NCBI RefSeq assembly: GCF_020882245.1
Contig: NC_083599.1
Coordinates: forward strand, 25,182,865 to 25,246,864
Length of the DNA: 64,000 nt
Source: Rhopalosiphum padi
Taxonomy: Eukaryota > Arthropoda > Insecta > Hemiptera > Aphididae
Reading direction: 5' to 3'
This document shows, piece after piece, positions 40,501 through 50,697 of the stretch. The stretch's first letter is position 1. Each line of letters opens with the position of its first letter. The notes beneath the pieces are model-generated. The model was not told where the DNA came from. It made no database searches and worked only from the letters and a program-made list of their open reading frames with translations. The position numbers and the translations under genes are program-made.

Positions 40501-43500
40501 AAAATGCTCATACATTTAAAAATTAAAATATAGTGAAAAACCGACGAAAGAACACAGACAATATTCTTACCTTTAAATTTGATAATATGTCAATATTATC
40601 ACACTAACGTTTAAGCTAACAACATAAAATTGGAACTTTTAGACGTTCGTTTTAGTATGTTATGCGTTGTTATAGACAATACATGCGAGTACAAAATCCT
40701 CTTAGTAAGTAGTACCTACAATACATTTTAAGAAATTAAAATAAATATTTGAAAACTTTGAAAATTAGAATTTTAATAACTTCATTGATAAAAAAAATGG
40801 GATGAGCTAGCTTGGAGAATCACCCTGTGTATTTAGATATATTATTATTAGGCGTACACTTTTTTATCTGTTGTCTTTTGTTATACTATTTTTAAAGGTT
40901 TACACTATTTGTGATCTTCTTACCGCTGATACAAACAGTATTATTCAATATTGCATGTGGCCATGATCCAAAACATTTGACTTTGGGTGTATTAAATGAA
41001 GAGTCTGTGAACAAAATTGGTACATGTTCGTTGATGCAGACGAAAAATTGTTTTTTGGATGGTGGCGTGCCGGTCAGTTGTTTGTTACTGGAAAGATTAA
41101 AAGAAAAGACTTTCGAATTGGTAATATTTACAAACACATTTTTTATTACTCTTAATGCGTTAACACATCTTTTTCATTTTAACGCTTTTTGCTATATTTT
41201 TTAAGGGAGTGTGAGTCGTCTGCAGTCCAGATGACTTGTATCTATACCAAAATTTCTTTATTTGAATCGCAAATATTTAAAAAGTCATCTTTAAGAAAAA
41301 TAATAAATTAACAAATATCATTAAAGTTTGAAAATTAGGAAATCTTGGTTAAGAAAGAATTTACTGAAAAATGTTTTCTTGGTATAAATTATTTTAACAT
41401 TTTTCCTCCCTAAAAAAATTAGGAAAAGCATTAAAAGTTATATAATGATGAGTTCTATACTTAACTTTTCTTGACACCATTTTTGTTTTGAATATTCGTT
41501 TTCTAACTTGTATACTTAAATATGCTGAAAACGACAATACAATCAGAATTCAATGCTGGGCTTTAGTTTTGAAGCTAAAAGTTAATCCGTACTTGGTAGA
41601 CCATATTATTTGTATAGCTTAATTTATTTCTTAAGATTGTTTTGATTTAAAATAACGTTTTATTTTTAATTTGTCTATTAAATATATATATATATAAATA
41701 ATTTTTATTTGCCAACGGTTTGTTAATTATATTATATTATATTAACAACGCCACCGCAATCGACAAGATCTATAAAGAAAATTGTTCATAGATCTTGTCT
41801 CACAACATCTATATCGATCATCATTAGCATGTAGTCGTCTCTCTGATAGTTATTATTATTCAATAACTGTATGTCTAAATAGGTACATAACTAAATACAT
41901 ATCTGATTGGAAAGTAATAACTAATAAGTATAAAATAGGGTAATAATAATTTAAAGTATTTTTTAAAACTTTTTTTCTGGTAACATGTGCATACTAATAT
42001 ATTATTATTATTATTATCATAACGCGTCGATAAATGTTTAGGTATTACTAAAACATATCAAATTGCAGCAATGTGAGATGTTTTATTATTGACGAACTAC
42101 GATACGTCGTAATAAAAAAAAAATAATACGTATAGATATTAGTCATATTTTGGCGAATAAAAATGTCAACGTCGCGTCTCGGAAATTCTGTGCACGTATA
42201 TTCGAGATAAAATAAAATATCGACACGGTAAACGGCAAAGTAACACTATAAATAATTACAACCGCATATTATCACAGTTCAATGTCGCAATATATTATTA
42301 ATGTAATAGGTCTATACCATCTATATACGTATACGTTTACTGATGTACCCCACATGACATATCAGATGTGCATGTGAATCGTTTACTCTCAAATTAACAA
42401 CTGTCTTACGTCAAATTTGTGCCGAGTTTAATATGAATATTTTTGTTTTCTTATACATGCGTAGAGATATTATATATTAATCTTTTAAACGAGTAATCGT
42501 TATTAGCTTGGAAAAAAAATAAAAGCATAGTATTAATAGTTTATAGCGATTTGCATGTCAAATTTATTTCAGTTATGACCCATTTATTATATTTTGTCGT
42601 GTTGCAGGTTGAATATCCCAGCGCGGAAGACGGCCAGTATGCAGTGTCGGAAAACAAGGTCTGGGGATTTCTTCATTTTTCGAAAAATTTCAGCACTAAT
42701 TTAGCAACCCGTTTTAATGAAGGAGGAGATATCTCCGACGACAACATATTCGACATGGGATCGGTCCAAGCATGGATTGACAATACAAGTAAGAATGCGT
42801 ACAATTAATGTATTACTATTGCAGTGGCCGTCTAACGTGTTAGGCACCAAGTAATGGAACTGCGCGATACTCTATATTTAGATATAAAGGGAGTGAGTAT
42901 AAACTATAATATTATTGTAGTTGTCACAAAGAAGCAAATGTATATCATACAATTAATGTACTATACAGGCTATAGTGACTTACTAATTTATTTTAATATA
43001 TGTTCATTCGTGCTAACGACTATGTATAGCTTGTAAATTTTCAATATACTCTGATGGCTTTTGTTAATACCGACAGGAAAAAAAGAAGAAGGAGCTATTG
43101 TTAATAATTTTTTGAAAAATTAGAAAGTAGATATATTTATTTCATCAACACGTTATATACCTATACGACTATACTAGTGATAGTGAAAAAAATATTAGAT
43201 CTAATAAGAGGCATTTCACCTCCTCACCAATCATATAGTAATCGTACCTAACTATCACTATAAGTCTAGGACTCTAGTCTAATAGTATATAAGTTAATAG
43301 GTCCATGATATTTTATCGTTCTTATGTCCTATACCATATAGGCTACCTATTTATATGTATTATGTATACCTGACATAAGAACCAGCCGTCAAATGCTGGT
43401 CTTCTTTTTAAGGTATTTTATACTCTATATTGGTCCTTAATCGATATTTTATAATATAAAATAATATATTACTAATTGAAAGATTATTATATTATATACT

Positions 43501-46500
43501 TTATTATTACATAAATTAATGAAGAGAAAATATTGTCGATCGCAGCGATAAAATGGTTTTGCATGGTTAGGCGCTTTCGCATATGATTTCAAAATTCTAC
43601 TGTTTACCTACACTGTAATAGTCATATTCAATACAACTATATGATTAATATTTTCGATGGAATTGTACCCGGAACAAATAATTATTTATTATTTAAATTA
43701 AATAACGAGAATTTAAATATTACAACTATATAAACGTAAACAAATACTATATCGAATAGTCAAATTGTAATGATATATATTTTTGCAATTGAAACGATTA
43801 ACAAAAATTAATAATTTATAATTGGTAATTCGAGTTTTTGTAATCGAGTACATATCATAATAATACATTATTCAAATTTTAACCATTTATTCAAAACCAT
43901 AACCGTTTTGAGATTTTTGGACGAGGTATAAGGCCAAAAGGCAACATGAAAAAATAATAAAAAATGATGAAAAATAATATTATTATATTTTTACTTTCGT
44001 TCCGAATAAAATCATCTGACATATGTATTTTAATTTTTATCATCACTATAAAGGTTTATAGTGATGGTACCCGCGAGAAAATTTCAAACTCGATTCTTAC
44101 CATTTGGTATTAACACTTATACGGCGAAACCACTAAGTATACAATATAGAATGTTCTATATCAATAATAATACATTTTAATTTTTCAGACAAGTATATGT
44201 ACGACATGATTAAAAGAGATATTTACGACAGTTACACAGACGTAATTGATGGTCTTTTCGGAAAATGTAATATATCAGAAAGAATCGGCAACTCGCCAGT
44301 TCGGGTAAGTGGACAATTAGAAATAGACACTTTTGATTTCGTGATATTTTCCTAAGATTTCTTACGGTTTACGAATAATGTGTAAAAATTACATCCCTAA
44401 AAATATGATCCACACAACGACGACGGTATTAATTTCATAGTTGCGCATATTTGATGGACAAATAAAATAATCGATAACGTTGACGATATTGTTATGCGTA
44501 GGTAGTTAAGTGTTGTAGATAATAGTATATACCTATTATTTGTCGTATGATTTTCGAGGGCAAAATATATAATAATAATAATATAGTTTCTAATAATTTA
44601 TATACATATTTTTATTTTACATATTGTCCTCGACCAGTTTATTTTTTATTATCTTCGTAGTGTACCAAATGATTAGTACGCTGTGCGTTTATGTCGGCAA
44701 CCTGAAATGTGGGCACATTGCCAATAGAAGGTTGATTCGTTTTTACATAAAAAAAAAAAAATACAATAAAAACATAAAAGGTGTAAATTTATTGAACCGC
44801 TATCGCCTTATTCTTCACTAGTTTTAAAATGCATTTTATTTAAAACTGACTTCATATTCCAACAATTTTTCGTTTTGATTTAAAAGTTAACTTACATATC
44901 ACCCTCGACTCTCGAGGTATAACGGTTACCTGCAGCATGTCTGTATTTCACTCGCGTCGTTAGTTCAAAGGATTCGTTGAACTATATACAGCTATATGTT
45001 GGTCCGTCGACAGCCATAATCATAAAATATGATAACCATGCGTATTACACTATTACCTAGATATAAATAATAATATTTTTTATTGATATGTTTTTTTTAG
45101 ATCCTCGACCCTGTTTACGGACACAAAAATCCAAGTTTCATACATTACGCGTCGCCTGCAATAATAGCACTGTAAGTATAACCATTGGCGTGCACACAGG
45201 GGGAAGCATCAGGTGTGTGTTTTACTGTCTTTGGTCAATCAGACTTCATATTTTTAATGATGGCACTGCATAATTCCACTTTACTCTACGGCCTACAGTG
45301 ATGAGGTTTAATAGGCTAATAATAATTATATACCGTAAAATAGTTTAATCTATTCTGCGCAATTGATTATACTAACATTCAAAATTCCTAATACAATAGA
45401 TATTAATAGCGATTACTTCAAATTAAAGTATTAAAAAATAAGTAATTTATAGAAATACAATATTTTTGGCTATATATAGCATAGCACATTATATTATTGT
45501 GTTTCTGGCTTTTTTATAAGTAAAAATAAAATATTTTTTCGTCATACTGATGTTTAAATAATGCATAGTTAAACTAATACCTGTATATATAATATACCTA
45601 TACTAAGTACATAAAGTGAATAATAAAAATTGAATTTATATAGTACCTAACTAAAACATAAAAATATTGTATTATTATTAGGTAGCATTCATTATTTATT
45701 TTAAAAGGTATGAACTGTGAAATGCATATTATATTATAATGATAATTCATGATAATTGATAATAATACAACAATTATAAATTATAATACATTATTTTTCT
45801 TTGGACGGTTATTAAAAAGGTTTTAATATAAATTTGTAAACATATTTGATGCACTTGAACAGAAACCTCGTGCACGCCTATCATTTTTTAACTTGGGTTT
45901 AATTTGTTTTAAGAAATATAATAATGAATAATTATACTTTTTTTATTTTAAAGATGTGCATTTTATCTTCCTGCGATATACACAGGATCTACGATTATTT
46001 CTGAAAAAGAAGGAGGTGTCATCGAGAGAGTAGTCTTATCAGGTATTTTATAACTTTGTATTATAACTTATAAGTGCTATTGATTGATAAAGGCGGAGTA
46101 AACCCAAGTCTCTGAAACGAATTTCATATACCTCATCAGTCATCACATTCAATAAAAATTTCAATTTTTTTTTACAACTTGAAATTAAAGTCCCCAAAAG
46201 TCTCCCGAAATATAATCCAATAATTCCTTAGTTATGCGTGGCAATAATTTTACGCCAAAAAAAAAAAATGTTTTTGTTAGTTATTTTTGAGATAGGTGGC
46301 TGATTATTTTTTCAAATTATTTACATTACAATATTATAATATACCTAATGAATTATTTTTCAACACTACGATAGGTTCCTTTGCAATGAATGTTTTACAA
46401 TAATTTAAATCTTTTGGTATATGTTTTAATTGAAACTTATGATTTTTAATAATTGTTAAACATATTTATTATTTAGTTACATAACTAATTGTGGTTGTTA

Positions 46501-49500
46501 ATGAATAGGTATTAAGATATTAAAAGAATAAAAAACGTCAACAGTAAATAGTTTTGTATAAGTAACAAATATGTTAATTTATATTACCTATATACTTTTA
46601 CGTTTTTACCGTATTAATAAATAATAATTAATACAAATTTTATCAACATAGTAAACTTCTTTTTAACCAATTCAACTTAAACTTTTTTTTTACTTGGCCA
46701 GTTCACAGTATTTTCTTTGTTTCCATTATGAATCTTAAAGTCGTCAATATAATAAATGTATTGATGTATTCCGATTGTAGTTGCCTTATGCATGGCAATT
46801 TTATTTTTTTCCATGTGTTCTCAGACTTGTTGTCAATATGTCATTATAAATTATATATTATTATTATTATTATATATAAATTATATATATATATTGACCA
46901 TTGGTTTATTATTATTTTTTTTAATTTCTACGCATATACTCATAAATAACCGAAGGACATTATGATAGACAATTTATTCAAAACACTACGTGGAATTTTT
47001 GGTAATTAATATAGTTTTAGAAACATTATGTTTTGATTAAATTACATAACAGATGTAGAACAGATAATATCACAATATCGATACAATATCAAATAAGCAA
47101 TCGATTTTAAGCTTTCAGATTAACAGTTTAAAACTGTTTTGCATTATTATTTATTACCATAACGTATAGTGCCTATAATAGGCTATACCTACTGCTATTA
47201 TAGTACACGTCCACTGCGGCGTTAGTGTAGTATTAGTGTAATTAAACCTCCTCCTTTCTGAGTAATAAGTCAATATTGTGAATTTTTTTTACAATTTTGA
47301 TCTTTTACGCCTATTGTAATATTATTAATTGTCAAACAATAACTCTGTAGGAATGAACTTCATTGAAATCGCCTTGGCCCAAGTACTGGTGCAGACGGTA
47401 TTTATTTTCATTCAAACTACCCTGGTGATGCTCGTCATGTTTGTTATATTCGACAACCCATTCGTTGGCGACATATTTCCGTCATTTTTGCTATTAACGT
47501 TGATTGGATGCGGTGGAATGTGTTTCGGTACGTATGTTTTTATTAACAATAAAATTAAAATAATCATTTAGGCCTTAGAATATACACTACAAGTCCAAAA
47601 GTGTTATGCATAATTATTATTATATTACCTACATATCTATATGCATATACATATATTTTATCATAAATTAAGTACATACATTAATTATTAATTCAAAATC
47701 ATAATAAGTGAAAACTTAGTAAAAATCATCATTTTAATATTCATAAAAATATCTATGTAAATTCTAAAAGTTTGTTAATAAGAAAATATTCAGTAGAGTA
47801 AAATATAATATTAAATATTAAAGTAGTAAATAGTAATAAATATTCATAAATAGGACTTTTCTATGAAGTAAAAACATTTTTAGGAGATACTTAGTAAAAT
47901 CATGGCAAGTTTACTATTATTCACTTAAAATATATTTTAGTGGAACAAATTATTCGAATAATATCGAGGAAGATAAATTTGACAATTATTAATTAATAAA
48001 TATTAATTTGAAATATTTAAAATTAATACATTTAATCAATAAAAAAAATTACAATCAAAATATGGATTATGAACCAGCCAAAACTAGAGTCCCATATGTA
48101 TATCAAATAAATAATACTAACTTGTAATATATATTTTAAATTATAATATTAATTGATGTTCCCACTATGTTTACTCGAGGTTTTTTAAGAAGTTTTAGTT
48201 TAACTTCACGGACCTATATAATTATTTCGTCGATCCAGTGTTTTCTCACTCTAAATAACAAATAGGTTACTTTATATACACAGATTAGATACATTTTAAC
48301 ACGTAATCATAGAAATCGACTTATTTGAGTAGATACGCCTGTATGTTATATTTTAATAGCAAGTAGATGACCATCGGTTTATTACTTTTTAAATTATGTA
48401 TTTATACATGCAAAATCGCATCGCTTTTACTGTATATTATATAATATGTACAATGTACAACATCTACATAATATTGCCCACATTATTATAATAATTTATA
48501 ATACGTAGCATTCGAATATTATTGTTTTTATTGTCTTCGAAAACGTAATATCTTGTAATGCTCTCCAGTAAATATTGTTTTCCTTAAGTCAAATTAAAAT
48601 AACGTGTTTAATTCACATCCAATAATAATTATAATTAAAATGATGATATATCGTATGTGGTAAGAAATAACTACCTTATTGCCAATAGTGTAACAGGTTT
48701 TTCGAGTTATAGGTCAATGTACACATATTATCATATTATACACATTCGTGTATAATGGGATGTGCGCGCCCCCGATTCACCGGCGCAACGAGAAATTTAT
48801 TGGTCACATATTATTTTAATATATAACGATGTTTTTGTCCACAGGTTTTTTCACGGCCATTATTTGTAGGACGACGACGGAAGCGGCGTTTTTAGGAATC
48901 GGAACGAATTTCCTATTGAAATTTTTATGCGGTAATTATTATTAAAAAAAAAACACAAATATCTCCAACACACAACAATGTTATTAAATATGTTTTAATC
49001 ATAATAGTGTATATGGTGAGAAAGAGTATATATCGGGGGGAGGTGATGAGGGATTAAGAGGGAAAATAGGATTCGTCAACGAACCGACATCTACGATTTA
49101 ACGTACGATTTCGTCTACGACAACTTTTTGAGAGACGGAATAAAAGAGACTTTTTGATCGCAGAAATACATTCATATATATTTTAATTTTTCTCTGCATT
49201 ATACAAGTGTGCATAATACGTATTTATCGTAAGTAAATATAAATAATACTTCTACTTCACATTAAATTTTAGTTTGGCAAGAAATAAAAAATGCACGTAG
49301 GCATCGTTTATGACGTCTGTACGATGCTTGTCTGTAAATCTGCAGTGGATAACATTTTAATATAAATACCAAGTGATAAATTTAACGTAAAACATTAATT
49401 ATTTCAAAGTTTTTAAAAATATTTTTACGAAATCATAAGTTGTTACAAAACAATATTTTTGAAAACATTTTTTATTGTTATCGTTTTTTAAGCTTTTTAC

Positions 49501-50560
49501 TTTTTTTACGTGTCAGTAACACGTAATATTAATACTGTAATTTCATAATTCAAAATAGAGAATATTTCGGATTATTGTTACACAAAAATTTAATTTTAGG
49601 AGAGCAGTTAAAATGATATAAATATGTGATCTAGATTAACATTTTATGATGTAGGTAGGTACCCTTGTTCCACTCTACTCTGATTATCAATGTCTGAAAT
49701 ACTTGTAACTGCTTCGTTCAAAATTCGATTTTAATATTTTAAATAAGTATATTGTCATTGAACAATAGTAAAAATCTTAAAAACTTATAACAGTTATAAA
49801 GAAAAAAAAATATTACTTTTTCTCGCGTTATTTTATCATAATTTGAAATAATGTAAGAAATATATAAATTATAATGAGTGCTCTTTAGTATTGGAATCAC
49901 TAGGTAGATACTGATACAAATGATTTTAAAAGTTCATGAACATACTTTATAAATACGTATAAAATATGAATAGATATTGCAAATACACATTTTCAAATAT
50001 TTATATAGGTAACAAAAAAATATTCAAAAACTTTAATAATTTTTAAAGTAATGAATGTTTTGCGTTAAATGTATCATTCAGTATACGATAATACTGCAGA
50101 GTGCAAAGGTATACATTTTATGGGTAGAAAGACATCATCACCTCCCAATCAAAATTATTCATAAACACGGCGAGTAAAAAATATTAGTTGTATTTTGATC
50201 TCTCTTTAACGTTATTAACGTAAATGTGATTAAAATAACTCATGTACTTATATACATTTTTTTATGATCAACTCAGCTCACCAAACTTTTGTCACACACT
50301 AACGCTCCTCCTTATTGGAATCCGTTTTAGGACTTATGTGGCCCACTGAGGGTATCCATTACCTGTTGCGCAGCGTTAGCGTCTACATGCCGCTGACGAT
50401 GTCCACCGAAAGTCTGCGGTCGCTGACCGCCAAAGGCCTGGGCCTCCAGCATCCTTCCGTGTATCTTGGATTCATGTCGATCTTCTCTTGGATACTCGTC
50501 TTCACACTAGTGTCGTTCATAATGCTGAAACTCAAACGTGACGTATGGACGAAAAGTTAA
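34392..50560 (+). CDS. ABC half-transporter, ABCH (ABCG20/23-like) family
   Basis: Exons: 34392-34552, 37772-37904, 37995-38149, 38258-38365, 38920-39013, 39079-39231, 39712-39839, 40898-41120, 42608-42788, 44189-44304, 45101-45171, 45954-46042, 47351-47527, 48845-48931 and 50331-50560; all phases agree and give 701 residues. The order is NBD then membrane domain. Walker A GPSGCGKT is at 59-66, Q-loop Gln98, signature SGGQQ at 150-154, Walker B LLILDE at 169-174 and switch His207. Six predicted membrane helices begin at about 312, 501, 549, 578, 609 and 671, with a long outer loop after the first. The SGGQQRR signature and overall form fit insect ABCH proteins, which work as homodimers. The Drosophila relative Snustorr is needed for the cuticle lipid barrier. 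The substrate here is unknown. Exon 1a can replace exon 1b. Confidence 0.9.
34553..37771 (+). other. ABCH intron after exon 1b
   Basis: About 3.2 kb of intron. The first few hundred bases keep somewhat raised GC; the rest is AT-rich. I see no exon, RNA gene or clear transposon in it. Confidence 0.6.
34610..34634. repeat. CA microsatellite
   Basis: About twelve CA units with one CAT, 58 bases after the exon 1b donor. Confidence 0.85.
37772..37904 (+). CDS. ABCH exon 2 (Walker A to Q-loop)
   Basis: Acceptor tttcag|a at 37771/37772, donor caa|gtaatg. Encodes YGLLGPSGCGKTTLLS (Walker A) and ends at 'GYMPQ', the Q-loop glutamine. It completes the isoleucine codon split from either first exon. 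Confidence 0.92.
37995..38149 (+). CDS. ABCH exon 3 (helical part of NBD)
   Basis: Acceptor ctaaag, donor ag|gtaagt. Encodes 'ELALHNELSIKETFTYYG' through 'SLSLNEI'. It leaves two bases of the first serine of the signature motif. Confidence 0.92.
38258..38365 (+). CDS. ABCH exon 4 (signature and Walker B)
   Basis: Acceptor ataaag, donor ag|gtaatt. Encodes SGGQQRRVSLAVAML, then LLILDEPTVGLDP: the ABC signature, Walker B and D-loop. All catalytic residues are present. Confidence 0.94.
38366..38919 (+). other. ABCH intron 4
   Basis: A 554-base AT-rich intron. A short GC-richer patch at about 38515-38570 looks like a repeat fragment. No exon is seen. Confidence 0.6.
38920..39013 (+). CDS. ABCH exon 5 (H-loop)
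   Basis: Acceptor tttctag, donor atg|gtgaga. Encodes 'IWELLLDLTSNGGKTVIITT' and then 'HYIEEAKQ', with the switch histidine. Confidence 0.92.
39079..39231 (+). CDS. ABCH exon 6 (end of NBD, linker)
   Basis: Acceptor tttatag, donor caa|gtaagg, 51 whole codons. Encodes 'IGLMRKGTLLSEATPTELL' and 'CSYLEEAFLKICQNQ', the usual tail of the nucleotide-binding domain. Confidence 0.9.
39232..39711 (+). other. ABCH intron 6
   Basis: A 480-base AT-rich intron with nothing recognisable. Confidence 0.6.
39712..39839 (+). CDS. ABCH exon 7 (linker to membrane domain)
   Basis: Acceptor cctacag, donor cc|gtgagt. Encodes 'PTRRFSYARDLPPPPLL' and 'RFKAQVCKNIYLLRRNI', the basic connecting segment that precedes membrane helix 1. 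Confidence 0.88.
39892..40832. repeat. Transposon-like repeat in ABCH intron 7
   Basis: The left end (about 39892-39911, gtgattcaccgagcatg) and the right end (about 40807-40830, gcttggagaatcaccctgtg) are imperfect inverted copies. The core gtgattc.cc.agc matches apart from two bases. The right end also matches the termini near 19722 and 26530. It encloses about 0.9 kb of AT-rich DNA with no transposase frame, as in a non-autonomous element. The exact ends and target duplication are not clear. Confidence 0.45.
40424..40572. repeat. Imperfect long palindrome (fold-back)
   Basis: The left arm (about 40424-40484) and right arm (about 40510-40572) are imperfect reverse complements: 'gtaagaaaatcatcgctgtt' pairs with the right arm's 'agacaatattcttac' side, and 'attttaatttttaa' pairs with 'ttaaaaattaaaat'. 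It could form a long hairpin in RNA or DNA. It lies inside the larger repeat of intron 7. Confidence 0.5.
40898..41120 (+). CDS. ABCH exon 8 (membrane helix 1 and outer loop)
   Basis: Acceptor ttaaag, donor ttg|gtaata. Encodes helix 1 'FTLFVIFLPLIQTVLFNIAC', then an outer-loop segment with several cysteines ('GTCSLMQTKNCFLDGG'). Confidence 0.9.
41121..42607 (+). other. ABCH intron 8
   Basis: About 1.5 kb, AT-rich. It holds a perfect 12-bp hairpin (listed separately) and a short CG-richer patch near 42160-42240. No exon is seen. Confidence 0.6.
41762..41799. repeat. Perfect 12-bp inverted repeat
   Basis: gacaagatctat (41762-41773) and atagatcttgtc (41788-41799) are exact reverse complements with a 14-base loop. 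It is intronic and no function is evident. Confidence 0.6.
42608..42788 (+). CDS. ABCH exon 9 (outer loop)
   Basis: Acceptor gttgcag, donor a|gtaaga. Encodes 'VEYPSAEDGQYAVSENKVWG' and 'FLHFSKNFSTNLATRF', a loop typical of the family's first extracellular domain. Confidence 0.88.
42789..44188 (+). other. ABCH intron 9
   Basis: A 1.4-kb AT-rich intron with no recognisable feature. Confidence 0.6.
44189..44304 (+). CDS. ABCH exon 10 (outer loop)
   Basis: Acceptor tttcag, donor cgg|gtaagt. Encodes 'NKYMYDMIKRDIYDSYTDVI' followed by 'GKCNISERIGNSPVR'. Confidence 0.88.
44305..45100 (+). other. ABCH intron 10
   Basis: An 0.8-kb intron. Short frames inside it are not gene-like. Confidence 0.6.
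45101..45171 (+). CDS. ABCH exon 11
   Basis: Acceptor tttttag, donor ct|gtaagt. Encodes 'ILDPVYGHKNPSFIHYASPA' and the first residues of membrane helix 2. Confidence 0.88.
45172..45953 (+). other. ABCH intron 11
   Basis: An 0.8-kb AT-rich intron with nothing recognisable. Confidence 0.6.
45954..46042 (+). CDS. ABCH exon 12 (membrane helix 2 and intracellular loop)
   Basis: Acceptor ttaaag, donor g|gtattt. Encodes 'CAFYLPAIYTGSTIISEKEG' and 'GVIERVVLSG', matching the conserved E-x-x-G-x-x-x-R-x-x-x-x-G coupling segment of ABC2-type membrane domains. Confidence 0.9.
46043..47350 (+). other. ABCH intron 12
   Basis: A 1.3-kb AT-rich intron with TA-rich simple sequence near 46858-46892. No exon is seen. 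Confidence 0.6.
47351..47527 (+). CDS. ABCH exon 13 (membrane helices 3 and 4)
   Basis: Acceptor tctgtag, donor g|gtacgt. Encodes 'VLVQTVFIFIQTTLVMLVMF' (helix 3) and 'FPSFLLLTLIGCGGMCFG' (start of helix 4). Confidence 0.92.
47528..48844 (+). other. ABCH intron 13
   Basis: A 1.3-kb AT-rich intron. A small CG-rich patch at about 48760-48800 precedes exon 14 without coding signal. Confidence 0.6.
48845..48931 (+). CDS. ABCH exon 14 (helices 4-5)
   Basis: Acceptor tccacag, donor g|gtaatt. Encodes 'FFTAIICRTTTEAAFLGIGT' and 'NFLLKFLC'. Confidence 0.9.
48932..50330 (+). other. ABCH intron 14
   Basis: A 1.4-kb AT-rich intron with no recognisable feature. Confidence 0.6.
50331..50560 (+). CDS. 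ABCH exon 15 (C-terminus)
   Basis: Acceptor ccgttttag. Encodes 'GLMWPTEGIHYLLRSVSVYM', then 'SWILVFTLVSFIMLKLKRDV', the last membrane helix, and the stop TAA at 50558-50560. This exon is GC-rich compared with the middle exons. Confidence 0.93.
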
Positions 50561-50691
50561 TATGCGCGTGATTCACATAATAATATTGAAATTTAAAAAA
50601 ATACCTACCAAATAATTAGGTATATCGTATTTTATTGTTTTTGTTTTTGTTGGAAACCGCCAATAGACCACGATCGTACCTATAAACTATA

Positions 50692-50697
50692 AATAAA
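50692..50697 (+). terminator. Poly(A) signal of the ABCH gene
   Basis: AATAAA lies 132 bases after the stop codon, the first canonical signal on this strand after the gene. Confidence 0.5.

Noticed and set aside
40892..41137. 81-codon minus-strand frame
   Set aside because: It is the antisense shadow of ABCH exon 8.
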